DNA of 64,000 bases from Anaeromicrobium sediminis (GTDB lineage: Bacteria > Bacillota > Clostridia > Peptostreptococcales > Thermotaleaceae), in NCBI RefSeq assembly GCF_002270055.1, contig NZ_NIBG01000005.1, positions 18,040-82,039 on the forward strand, written 5' to 3'. The notes beneath the pieces are model-generated. The model ran no database searches, was not told where the DNA came from, and saw nothing but the letters and a program-made list of their open reading frames with translations. Of the stretch, positions 43,411 through 51,847 are shown one piece after another; the first letter of the stretch is position 1; every line of letters begins with the position of its first letter. The position numbers and the translations under genes are program-made.

Positions 43411-44485
43411 CACTATCTATTATGTCTACAACAAATCTATCCTTATCTTTACTTAAATCTATAACTTGAGAATCATCTAAAACTATAAGAGGTTTAGATA
43501 GATGTTTTTTATTCACTTGAATAATTTTACCTTCCTCTTTAGTATTAAGTAACACCCTTTCTCCTGTATAATAATTTATCATATTATTTAAGAAGGTATT
43601 CCAATAGGTATAATCATATTTATGTAAAGACTCCTTATGCATTATAGCTAATGCCTTTAGTGGAGAATATTTCTTTTTATAAGAACGTTCCGTATTCATG
43701 GCACTAAATGCATCCGTTATGGCTATAATTCTACCGAACTTATGAATCTGATTTCCCGTTATTTTAAGAGGATAACCAGAGCCGTCCATTCTTTCATGAT
43801 GCATTAAAACACCCATGGAAACAGATCTATCTAAATGGGGTATATCCTTTAATACTTCATATCCTATTAAGGCATGTTTTTGTATGTACTCATATTCTTT
43901 TTGAGTAAGCTTATTAATTTTATTTAAAACAGTATGATCTATTTTAATTTTGCCAATGTCATGAAGTAAGGCAGCATATAATAGGTTATTTAATTCATCA
44001 TCTTCTAACTCTAACCACTTTCCTAACATATAACTTAAAATAGCCACATTAATAGAGTGAGAATATAAATATTCATTATTAGGGTCTCTTCCTATAATGT
44101 TCACTAAGGTATTTCTAAAATCAGTAAATTCTTTAGCTATTTCATTTTGAACATTTTTTAAATGGGTCATACTTTGGGGACTATGAAATTCAAAATCATT
44201 AAAAATAGTTTTTACGTTATTAGACATATTCTCTAATACGTGTACTTTATTTTTTAAATTTTTACTAGATTCATCTATAAAATTTTGAATATTCTTATCT
44301 TCTTTAAAATCTCCTTTAATAAAAACAGATAAGGTCTCATCAATTTTTAGGATTTTTTCTATGTATTTCCTAGTAAGGACCACATCTTTTTTTAGTAAGA
44401 CCGTATCATTATATTCTAAATCAAGAGCTAATGTCATACCGGGTATTAGGCGGTGAGGTCTAACGACTCTTATGTTATTAGACAT
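43406..44485 (-). CDS. HD-GYP domain protein (cyclic di-GMP phosphodiesterase-like)
   Basis: 359 aa. The HD-GYP core lies at about residues 135-270: HSINVAILSYML, the HD pair in LLHDIGKIKIDHTVLNK, HHERMDGSGYP (GYP motif) and IAITDAFSAMNTERSY. The N-terminal 110 residues are a DUF3391-like/uncharacterised part; there are no membrane helices. Such enzymes hydrolyse cyclic di-GMP to GMP. It complements the CBS-GGDEF protein at 11142-12014 in the same window. Confidence 0.9.
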   Translation of the reverse strand: MSNNIRVVRPHRLIPGMTLALDLEYNDTVLLKKDVVLTRKYIEKILKIDETLSVFIKGDFKEDKNIQNFIDESSKNLKNKVHVLENMSNNVKTIFNDFEFHSPQSMTHLKNVQNEIAKEFTDFRNTLVNIIGRDPNNEYLYSHSINVAILSYMLGKWLELEDDELNNLLYAALLHDIGKIKIDHTVLNKINKLTQKEYEYIQKHALIGYEVLKDIPHLDRSVSMGVLMHHERMDGSGYPLKITGNQIHKFGRIIAITDAFSAMNTERSYKKKYSPLKALAIMHKESLHKYDYTYWNTFLNNMINYYTGERVLLNTKEEGKIIQVNKKHLSKPLIVLDDSQVIDLSKDKDRFVVDIIDSE

Positions 44486-44597
44486 ATAAACATCCTTTCT
44501 AATGAAAAATAATTATGCTAATTATATAATACCGTATAACACTACTTGATTAAAAGATAATATTTGACAAATTTTAATACTTATGATAAATTCTTAC

Positions 44598-44612
44598 TAG
44601 ACGACCGGTCTA
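44598..44612 (+). promoter_or_regulatory. TetR-type operator
   Basis: TAGAC-GACCG-GTCTA is a palindrome just downstream of a TTGACA (44564-44569) promoter and before the TetR gene. It resembles the TAGACCGGTCTA-type boxes of the Bacillus LmrA/QdoR regulators. Confidence 0.6.
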
Positions 44613-44633
44613 ATAAATGGAGATGTGGTATAT

Positions 44634-45173
44634 ATGAGTGGAAAAAAAGAAGAAATTATCTTAATAGGGGCAGAGTTGATCCATGAATATGGATATCATA
44701 ATGTGGGAATAAAAAAAATACTAGATGTAGCTCAAATTCCTAAGGGATCCTTTTATCATTACTTTAAAAGTAAAGAAGATTTAGCTTTATGTATAATAGA
44801 TTTCCATATTAATAGAACAAAAGCAATGTTTTCTAGTGTAGATGAAAGTAAAGATGGACTAAAGGAATTCTTCAATATGTTTTTCAATATGTTAAGAAGT
44901 ATGGATTATAAAAAGGGATGTCCTGTAGGTAATTTAATACTTGAACTAGCAGATGAGAAGGAAACTTTTAGAATTAGATTGTTAGAATGGTTAAGATTTT
45001 TAGAAAATGGAATAGGACATGTACTAAAAAAAGAGAACATAGAGTCTCCAGAGAGTAAGGCGGCTTTCATAGTAGCTACCTTTGAAGGTATTATAATGAA
45101 TACAAAATTAGAAAAGAGTGATAAATACTTTAAAGTATTTCATGACCATATATTTAATGATTTATTAAAATAA
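44634..45173 (+). CDS. TetR-family regulator (LmrA/QdoR-like)
   Basis: 179 aa from the ATG at 44634; a GTG nine bases earlier overlaps the ribosome binding site. HTH: ILIGAELIHEYGYHNVGIKKILDVAQIPKGSFYHYFKSKEDLA. The C-terminal CPVGNLILELAD is shared with the LmrA/YxaF-type C-terminal domain. It probably represses itself and the following flavin-binding-like gene through the palindrome in its leader. Confidence 0.87.
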   Translation: MSGKKEEIILIGAELIHEYGYHNVGIKKILDVAQIPKGSFYHYFKSKEDLALCIIDFHINRTKAMFSSVDESKDGLKEFFNMFFNMLRSMDYKKGCPVGNLILELADEKETFRIRLLEWLRFLENGIGHVLKKENIESPESKAAFIVATFEGIIMNTKLEKSDKYFKVFHDHIFNDLLK

Positions 45174-45185
45174 GGGGGAGTTAAA

Positions 45186-45641
45186 ATGAACTCAAAAGAA
45201 AAAATAGTAGAAGTGATGAAGAAACATAATTTAATGAGTATTGCAACTGTAGATGAAAATCAAATGCCAAAGGTTCGTTCTGTAGACTATGCTATGGGAG
45301 AGGATGAATCTACACTATATTTTATAACTCATAAGTTTACAGACAAGGTTGGGGAAATTAAAGCTAATCCTAATGTATATATTTCTATTGATGAAGATGG
45401 AAAGTCTATGGAAGAATTAAGTAAAATGATGTACTTAAAAGCAAGTGGAAAGGCATACATAGCTGAAACAGAAGAAGAAATGGGAAAAATATTTGGTGCG
45501 ATCATGACTAAGTTCCCACACCTTAAAGACTTACCAGGTGAGCCAACAGATTTCTTAGGAATTAAGGTAGAGTTAGATACAGTTAAATTAACTGATAACA
45601 ATGTAAGCTTTGGACATACGGAAGAAGTTAGCTATAGATAA
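45186..45641 (+). CDS. Pyridoxamine 5'-phosphate oxidase-like (split-barrel flavin) protein
   Basis: 151 aa, GGGGGAG upstream, 12 bases after the TetR gene. The split barrel is seen in KKHNLMSIATVDENQMPKVRSVDYAMG, LYFITHKFTDKVGEIKANPNVYISI and MYLKASGKAYI. Family members bind FMN or F420 or act as general-stress proteins; true PdxH residues are not present. Role unknown, possibly reduction of a xenobiotic sensed by the TetR protein. Confidence 0.82.
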   Translation: MNSKEKIVEVMKKHNLMSIATVDENQMPKVRSVDYAMGEDESTLYFITHKFTDKVGEIKANPNVYISIDEDGKSMEELSKMMYLKASGKAYIAETEEEMGKIFGAIMTKFPHLKDLPGEPTDFLGIKVELDTVKLTDNNVSFGHTEEVSYR

Positions 45642-45662
45642 TATATTTAAATTCTAAAACAA

Positions 45663-45701
45663 ACCTCCTGAAAATACCTTATTAGGGTGTATTCAGGAGG
45701 T
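45663..45701 (+). terminator. Terminator of the TetR/flavoprotein operon
   Basis: ACCTCCTGAA pairs with TTCAGGAGGT; a T-rich run follows and merges into repeat copy B. Confidence 0.75.
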
Positions 45702-45707
45702 AATTTA

Positions 45708-45879
45708 TTTTTTACTTACTAGGAAATTATAAATTTTCAAAACTGTAGATAAGTAAAAAATCAAGGGGGTGTGGGGGAACATCCCCTGCCTCTTTAAAGG
45801 AGGATGCTCAGATTACGCTAGTAATCGTCGAAAGGAACCATAGGGTTCCTTAGCGAAGCATACGGAGTATGCCTTTTTT
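45708..45879 (+). repeat. Dispersed structured repeat, copy B
   Basis: Same organisation as copy A: hairpin unit bounded by TTTTTTACTTA/TAAGTAAAAAA, then core with GGAACC-ATAG-GGTTCC and CATAC-GGA-GTATG stems and a terminal T6. Its end overlaps the 3' end of the histidine kinase gene (45850-45879), encoding that protein's last nine residues and stop. Confidence 0.82.
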
Positions 45880-47235
45880 AGGCAGATCTATTGCAAACCT
45901 GCATCCCTTATCATAGGTAGTGTCTAAAGTTATAGTACCACCATGAAGTTCTATAATGGCCCTTGTTATGGAAAGACCTAGTCCTGTACCTCCAGTTTGA
46001 GAACTCCTAGACCTATCCTTTCTTACGAAGGGTTCAAATATATCCTGTGCAATAGATTCATCTATTCCAGGACCAGTGTCTTCTATAATTATAGATATAT
46101 TATCTTTAAAATCTAATAATTTTAAGGTTATACTATTATGTTCATAAGCATATTTAATAGAATTGTTTATTAAATTGTTTATAGCTCGTTCTAATTTATT
46201 AGGATTAAACTGTAAAAGTATTCTATTATCAGGTATGTGAAAATCATATTCTATATTATTTTCTTCAAATTCAGGAATGAAGTCTATTAAAACTCGTCTT
46301 ATAAATTCACAAATATCTCTTTCTTCCAGATCAATAGAATAGTTACCACTTTCCATATGGGATAACTCGAATAAATCCTGAATTAAATTATTAGCTTTTT
46401 TGCTATTAGACACTATAATCTCTAGATATTTTTTATTACAATCCTTTTGTTCATATAGGGTATCTGCATAGCCGATAATATTAGTAAGGGGTGTTTTTAA
46501 ATCGTGAGAAATATCTAGAATAAGTCTTTTTCTATTGGCTTCAGACTTTTCTCTTAAACTAATCTCTTGGTTTATTTTATGGGCCATATTATTAATGGAG
46601 TTCTTTAAAAGCTGAAGTTCATTTTTAGATTTGAAATCTATATTTACCCTATAATTTCCTTTACTAATCTCATCTACACCTTTAACTAGCTTTTTTATAG
46701 GTTTTATAATACTAGTGGAAGTTACTTTAGCAAAAATTAAAAATACAAGTAAATAGCTCAAAATTAAGAAAAAAAACGATTTTTTAAATGTACTCACTAT
46801 AAACTTAGAATTAATATCATCGTAGTTAGGATTAACGGTCAATAATATGATATTTTTATCAGCTGGGTAAAATATATCCTTACTAGCTTGACCACTAGTC
46901 TCCAACTCTCTGAAATCTTCATAGGAATATTGGTATCCCACCTTATGAATACTATTATACTGTTCTTTTACTACTAAGTTTTCACTTAATAATTCTATAT
47001 AAGCACTATCAGGTAGTTTAGATTCTGAAAAGCCCTTTTCTATTCCGTACTTTTCAACGTTATCATATACTTCCTCTGATGTTATAAGAGGAATACTGTA
47101 TTGCTTGAATACTAAGTATATACTTCCGATCACAGTGGAGAATAATATGGTAATGAGGATAACAAATAATAATATATAATTTAAGAAGAATTTAGTGGCA
47201 AGGGAATGGATTGTGAAGAAATTCTTTTTAGCCAT
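45850..47235 (-). CDS. Sensor histidine kinase with repeat-derived C-terminus
   Basis: 461 aa. TM1 (about 18-45), external domain (about 46-150), TM2 (about 152-172), HAMP, HisKA with ISHDLKTPLTNIIGYADTL, HATPase with NNLINNSIKYA and GGTGLGLSITRAIIELHGG. The kinase domain is complete at FAIDLP (residue 452). The remaining KKGILRMLR and stop codon lie wholly in repeat copy B, so the original 3' end was replaced by the repeat. It starts 8 bases inside its response regulator gene. Signal unknown. Confidence 0.9.
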   Translation of the reverse strand: MAKKNFFTIHSLATKFFLNYILLFVILITILFSTVIGSIYLVFKQYSIPLITSEEVYDNVEKYGIEKGFSESKLPDSAYIELLSENLVVKEQYNSIHKVGYQYSYEDFRELETSGQASKDIFYPADKNIILLTVNPNYDDINSKFIVSTFKKSFFFLILSYLLVFLIFAKVTSTSIIKPIKKLVKGVDEISKGNYRVNIDFKSKNELQLLKNSINNMAHKINQEISLREKSEANRKRLILDISHDLKTPLTNIIGYADTLYEQKDCNKKYLEIIVSNSKKANNLIQDLFELSHMESGNYSIDLEERDICEFIRRVLIDFIPEFEENNIEYDFHIPDNRILLQFNPNKLERAINNLINNSIKYAYEHNSITLKLLDFKDNISIIIEDTGPGIDESIAQDIFEPFVRKDRSRSSQTGGTGLGLSITRAIIELHGGTITLDTTYDKGCRFAIDLPKKGILRMLR

Positions 47236-47923
47236 TGGACTTGACCATTCTATATCCTATACCCCTAATAGTACGTAGATACTTAGGTTTCTTTGGGTTG
47301 TCTTCGATTTTATCACGAATATGACTTATATGAACCATAATAGTATTATCATCCCCAAAGTACATGTCTCCCCACACTTCTTCATAGAGCTGTTTCTTAG
47401 TAAAAACCTTCCCTAGGTTTTCCATAAAAAGCATTAAAAGTTTTAGTTCTTTAGGGTTTAGATCTAAAACCGTATCTCCCTTTTTTATAGAATAGGAATC
47501 TAAATCTAAGGTCAAGTCCCCATTATATATGATCCTAGCACTCACCCTAGACGAATATCTTAGGTATCGTCTTAATTGGGCCTGTACTCTAGATATGAGT
47601 TCAACAACACTAAAGGGTTTAACCACATAATCATCGGCCCCTAAACCTAGTCCTAGTACTTTATTTCGTTCTTCACCTTGGGCAGTTAAGAATATAACTG
47701 GAATTTGGCTACTTGCCCTCACTTCTTCTAATACTCTATATCCGTCCATTTCTGGCATCATAATATCTAATATTAATAAATCTATATTATTGTCTTTGAA
47801 CTTAAGTAATGCTTCACGACCATTGGATGCTTCTATGACTTCATATCCTTCTTTTGATAAATGAAGCTTAACTAAATTTCTTATGTTTTCCTCATCCTCA
47901 GCAATTAAAATTCTAATGGGCAT
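47228..47923 (-). CDS. OmpR/PhoB-family response regulator
   Basis: 231 aa. Receiver (IAEDEENIR, phospho-Asp in LLILDIMMPEMDG, VKPFSVVEL) and winged helix (LNPKELKLLMLFMENLGKVF, IMVHISHIRDKIEDNPKKPKYLRTIRGIGYRM). AGGAGG upstream. Partner of the kinase it overlaps. The operon is bracketed by repeat copies B and C in opposite orientation. Confidence 0.93.
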   Translation of the reverse strand: MPIRILIAEDEENIRNLVKLHLSKEGYEVIEASNGREALLKFKDNNIDLLILDIMMPEMDGYRVLEEVRASSQIPVIFLTAQGEERNKVLGLGLGADDYVVKPFSVVELISRVQAQLRRYLRYSSRVSARIIYNGDLTLDLDSYSIKKGDTVLDLNPKELKLLMLFMENLGKVFTKKQLYEEVWGDMYFGDDNTIMVHISHIRDKIEDNPKKPKYLRTIRGIGYRMVKSNG

Positions 47924-47974
47924 AAAACTCCTCCTTCTTATATATATAGTATAAACAATTTATGGCAAGTCTTT

Positions 47975-48186
47975 AAGTAAAAAATATTAAAATTATAATT
48001 TCCTAGTAAGTAAAAAATGCATACTCTGTATGCTTCGCTAGGAAACCCTATGGTTTCCTTCGACAATTGCTATCGCAATCTGAGCACCTTCCTTTAAAGA
48101 GGCAGGGGAATTCTTCCCCTACAACCCCTTATTTTTTTACTTACCCACAGGTTTGATAATGTTATAATTTTCTAGTAAGTAAAAAA
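47975..48186 (-). repeat. Dispersed structured repeat, copy C (inverted, extended)
   Basis: Read on the minus strand it repeats the hairpin unit and core of copies A and B from 48186 to 48012. It then carries a second direct copy of the TTTTTTACTTACTAGGAAAT unit ending at 47975. So here the core is flanked by two hairpin units. It lies between the response regulator start and the next TetR gene. Confidence 0.8.
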
Positions 48187-48187
48187 T

Positions 48188-48214
48188 AAGCATCAACATA
48201 ATTTGTTGATGCTT
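48188..48214 (-). terminator. Terminator of the grd-adjacent TetR gene
   Basis: AAGCATCAAC pairs with GTTGATGCTT around seven bases; the minus strand continues with TTATTTTTT. Confidence 0.8.
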
Positions 48215-48219
48215 TATCA

Positions 48220-48885
48220 TTATTTATACGGTTTTTTCACATAAGATGTCATAGCCCTTTTTATATAGTCTAAAGTTTTCTTTACTGCCTCATGAACTGT
48301 GTATGTTGTATTGTCATTTATAACTTTAGATAGCATACCCTGATATATAAGAAGTATCATTTCGTTTATTCCGTCCATATCTTCTTCATTAATGAAACCA
48401 TCTTCCACACAGGGATATAATATAAATTTATTTCTAGAATAGATATTACCATCAGTAACCATAGGAATTAGATCTTCGAAATCACTACTTAATTCTTCTG
48501 GATAAAGAGTGTAGTATTCTCTCATGGTAGCATTTAAGTCTCCACTAAATTCATTGAAAAATATGGCTTGATATATTTTAGGGTTATTATAAGAATAATA
48601 TAAGAAACACTCCCATACACCAAAAAATTTCTCCACTGAATTTGCTTTGTCCTTTAAGTAACTTGGAAGACTAAATGAATAGTACATTAAGTATTTTACA
48701 GAAGCAAAAAATACTAGATGATTCAAGTTCTTAAAATAATTATACAAAGTAGCACTATTGTATCCTGCCAAATCTGCTACCTTTCTAATGGTTACATTTT
48801 CTACGCCTTCATTTTCGATGATTTTATGGGTTGCTTCAATAAAGTATCCCATCATACGCCTTTTTCTTAAACTTTTGTTATCCAT
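48220..48885 (-). CDS. TetR-family regulator, divergent from grdH
   Basis: 221 aa after AAAGGATAT. HTH: ATHKIIENEGVENVTIRKVADLAGYNSATLYNYFKNLNHLV. The C-terminal domain is long and aromatic, with no diagnostic motif. It is transcribed away from the betaine/sarcosine reductase and transporter genes, so control of that operon in response to the substrate or redox state is likely (inference). Confidence 0.85.
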   Translation of the reverse strand: MDNKSLRKRRMMGYFIEATHKIIENEGVENVTIRKVADLAGYNSATLYNYFKNLNHLVFFASVKYLMYYSFSLPSYLKDKANSVEKFFGVWECFLYYSYNNPKIYQAIFFNEFSGDLNATMREYYTLYPEELSSDFEDLIPMVTDGNIYSRNKFILYPCVEDGFINEEDMDGINEMILLIYQGMLSKVINDNTTYTVHEAVKKTLDYIKRAMTSYVKKPYK

Positions 48886-49061
48886 AATATATCCTTTCTA
48901 TATTAAAAGAATTTCCTACTATCCTAAAATTAACCTATCTTTATATTATATCATAACCTATTAGACTTTAGGATAAGCTATTATAAGTTAAAAATTTATT
49001 TAATAAAAAAAATTTTTATACTTCTAAAATTCTGAAAGTTATGTTATTATTATATCAAAAG

Positions 49062-49116
49062 TAATCATGATTATAAAAGCGATTACGATTATAAAATATA
49101 ATGTGATTGTTATAAT
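49062..49116 (+). promoter_or_regulatory. grdH promoter region with repeated GATTATAA motifs
   Basis: A 12-bp palindrome TAATCATGATTA (49062-49073) overlaps the first of two GATTATAAAA direct repeats (second at 49087). A TATAAT at 49111-49116 lies 25 bases before the start codon. Candidate binding sites for the divergent TetR regulator; the -35 box is not obvious. Confidence 0.45.
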
Positions 49117-49140
49117 TTAAACAAGAAGGGAGTGCCTGAG

Positions 49141-50466
49141 TTGAAGTTAGAATTAGGAAACTTTTATGTAAAAGACATCGTATTTGGAGAAGAGACTTCT
49201 TATAAAGATGGACTACTTACAGTAAACAAAGAAGAAGCGTTAAAGGTAGTATTTGAAGATGAGCATATAACAGAAGCAGACTTAGTAATTGTAAAGCCAG
49301 GTGATGAAGTTCGTATAATGCCGGTTAAGGAAGCTATTGAGCCAAGACATAGAGTAGGTGGAGGTCCAGTTTTCCCTGGAGTAACTGGAGATTTAATGCA
49401 AGCTGGAAACGGTAGAACTCACTGCCTAAAGGATTGTAGTGTATTAGTTGTAGGAAAGCATTGGGGAGGATTCCAAGACGGTCTTATAGATATGTCTGGA
49501 GAAGGTGCTAAGTACACTTTATTCTCTCAATTTATAAATATTTGTCTAGTAGCTGATACAGACGAAGAATTTGAAAAGCGTGAGCAACAAAAGAAAAACC
49601 ATGCACTTAGATGGGCTGGAATGAGATTATCTGAATACTTAGGAAGCTGTGTAGCTGACATGGAGCCTGAAACATTAGATACTTATGAATTAGCTCCTGT
49701 TACTAAGAGAAGTGAAGAAGTAAACAAGCTACCAAGTGTAGTATTAGTACTTCAACCTCAATCTCAAATGGAAGAGTTAGGATACAATGACTTAAACTAT
49801 GGATGGGATTGCAACAGAATGGTACCTACATTCATGCATCCAAATGAAGTTTTAGATGGAGCTATGATCTCTGGATCATTTATGCCTTGTTCATCTAAAT
49901 GGTCAACTTATGACTTCCAAAACTATCAAATGATTAGAAGACTATATGCAGAACATGGGAAAACGTTAAACTTCTTAGGAGTTATAATGTCAAACTTAAA
50001 TGTTGCTCTAGAGCAAAAGCAAAGAGCAGCTTTATTCGTAGCTCAAATGGCAAAATCTTTAGGAGCTGATAGTGCTATAGTAGCTGAAGAAGGATACGGA
50101 AATCCAGATGCAGACTTTATAGCTTGTGTAGTTGCATTAGAGGATGCAGGAGTTAAGACCGTAGGATTAACTAATGAGTGTACAGGTAGAGATGGAATGT
50201 CTCAACCATTAGTAACATTAGATGTTAAGGCAGATGCTATTGTATCTTGTGGTAACGTATCTGAGTTAATTAAATTACCACCAATGAAAACTGTAGTTGG
50301 TGAATTAGAAGCTTTAGCACGTGATGGTTTATCAGGTGGATGGTCAACTGACGAAGTGTTAGGATCTTCAGTAAAAGAAGATGGATCAATAGTTATGGAA
50401 AACAATGCTATGTTCTGTGGTGATAGAGTAACAGGATGGTCTACTAAGACTATGTCAGAATATTAA
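49141..50466 (+). CDS. grdH: Betaine (or sarcosine) reductase component B, alpha/beta proprotein
   Basis: 441 aa from the TTG at 49141, eight bases after GAAGGGAG; the GTG at 49132 touches that site. The sequence KLELGNFYVKDIVFGEETSYKDG, then GGPVFPGVTGDLMQAGNGRTHCLKDCSVLV matches GrdE/GrdG/GrdH. These proproteins are cleaved at a Cys to give a pyruvoyl group that binds the substrate amine; Cys250 in GSFMPCSSKWSTY is the likely site. With the selenoprotein next door it forms protein B of an amine reductase. The adjacent BCCT transporter favours betaine. Confidence 0.88.
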   Translation: MKLELGNFYVKDIVFGEETSYKDGLLTVNKEEALKVVFEDEHITEADLVIVKPGDEVRIMPVKEAIEPRHRVGGGPVFPGVTGDLMQAGNGRTHCLKDCSVLVVGKHWGGFQDGLIDMSGEGAKYTLFSQFINICLVADTDEEFEKREQQKKNHALRWAGMRLSEYLGSCVADMEPETLDTYELAPVTKRSEEVNKLPSVVLVLQPQSQMEELGYNDLNYGWDCNRMVPTFMHPNEVLDGAMISGSFMPCSSKWSTYDFQNYQMIRRLYAEHGKTLNFLGVIMSNLNVALEQKQRAALFVAQMAKSLGADSAIVAEEGYGNPDADFIACVVALEDAGVKTVGLTNECTGRDGMSQPLVTLDVKADAIVSCGNVSELIKLPPMKTVVGELEALARDGLSGGWSTDEVLGSSVKEDGSIVMENNAMFCGDRVTGWSTKTMSEY

Positions 50467-50482
50467 GGAGGTGTAGGATCAG

Positions 50483-51832
50483 ATGAAAAAGGCAATATTA
50501 TATATAAACCAATTCTTTGCAGGAATTGGAGGAGAAGATAAAGCAGATTTTGAACCAGAAATAAGAGAAAACCTAGTTGGTCCAGCATTAGCATTAAATG
50601 CAGCCCTAGGTGAAGATGTGGAAGTAACTCACACAATTATTTGTGGAGATAACTTTATGGGATCTAACCAAGATGAAGCTATTGAGAGAATACTAGGAAT
50701 GTTAAACGGATTAGAGTTTGACATATTCTTTGCAGGTCCAGCATTTAGAGCAGGAAGATATGGAAGTGCGTGTGGATTCATCTGTAAGGCAGTAGAAGAA
50801 ACGTTTGGAGTACCTGTAGTAACTTCTATGAACGATGAAAACCCTGGAGTTGAAATGTTCAAGAAGGATTTATACATCTTTGAAGGTGGTAAAAGTGCCG
50901 CTGCCATGAGAAAAGACATGACAAAGATGGCTAAATTCGGTAAGAAGTTATTATTTGGAGAAGAATTATTAACAGCGCAAGAGGAAGGATTCTTCGTAAG
51001 AGGTAAGAGACATCAAAGATGGTTAAAGTCAGAAGTACCAGCAGTAGATAGAGTAATAGACATGTTACTTAAGAAAATAAATGGAGAAGAATTCCAAACA
51101 GAACTTCCAATACCAGAGCAAGATCTAGTTCCTATTGCACCTGCAATTAAGGACTTATCAAAGGCAAAAATTGCTTTTGCTACTACTGGTGGTATAGTTC
51201 CTGTTGAAAATCCAGACAGAGTTCAATCAGCTTCAGCAACAAGATGGGGTAAATATGACATTAGTAATCTTGAGACTCTTCCATCTAAGGACAAAGAGTG
51301 TACAGTAGATACTGAGTACAAGTCATATAAGACTATCCATGCAGGTTTTGACCCAGCAGCAGCAGATGCAGATCCTGATGTAATTGTTCCTCTTGATGCA
51401 CTTCGTGCATACGAAAAAGAAGGTAGAATAGGAAGCATTCACAACTATTTCTATACTACTGTTGGAACAGGTACTACGGAAGCTGAAGCAGCTAGAATGG
51501 CAAGAGAAATCGTTGAAGACTTAAAAGCTGCTAACGTTGATGCAGTTATCATGACATCTACATGAGGTACTTGTACTCGTTGCGGTGCAACGATGGTAAA
51601 AGAAATTGAAAAGGCTGGATTTACAATTGTTCAAATGGCAAACTTAATTCCAGTTGCAAAAACTGTAGGAGCTAATAGAATGGTTCCGACAATATCTATA
51701 CCATATCCATTGGGAGATCCTTCAACTTCTAAGGAACAACAATGGAAGCTTAGATATCACAGAGTTGGTGTAGCACTTGAAGCTTTAGAAACAGAAATAG
51801 AAGAGCAAACTGTATTTAAAGTAAAAATATAA
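50483..51832 (+). CDS. grdI: Betaine (or sarcosine) reductase component B, selenoprotein gamma subunit
   Basis: 449 aa read through an in-frame TGA at 51563-51565 as selenocysteine 361. The motif is T-U-G-T-C-T-R-C, the UxxCxxC of GrdB/GrdF/GrdI. Downstream, the frame continues for 88 codons with a normal GrdB C-terminus (MVKEIEKAGFTIVQMANLIPVAKTVGANR, PYPLGDPS) to TAA. Protein B transfers the substrate's carboxymethyl unit to selenoprotein A, yielding acetyl phosphate with protein C. GrdA and GrdC/D are not in this window, so they must be elsewhere. A naive caller would split it into two frames. Confidence 0.93.
51563..51592 (+). promoter_or_regulatory. Selenocysteine UGA and bacterial SECIS hairpin
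   Basis: After the TGA (51563-51565) a stem CGTTGC (51578-51583) / GCAACG (51587-51592) closes a GGT loop 19-21 bases downstream. The distance and GU in the loop fit a SelB-binding bSECIS. The hairpin lies in coding sequence. Confidence 0.75.
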
Positions 51833-51847
51833 AGGAGGACACTATAC

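Noticed and set aside
45708-48186. Classical composite transposon around the kinase/regulator genes
   Set aside because: The flanking copies contain no transposase and differ in their ends, so mobility is only a possibility.
51593-51832. Separate 79-aa gene after grdI
   Set aside because: It is in frame with grdI across a UGA in the known UxxCxxC motif and has no ribosome binding site of its own; it is the C-terminal part of the selenoprotein.
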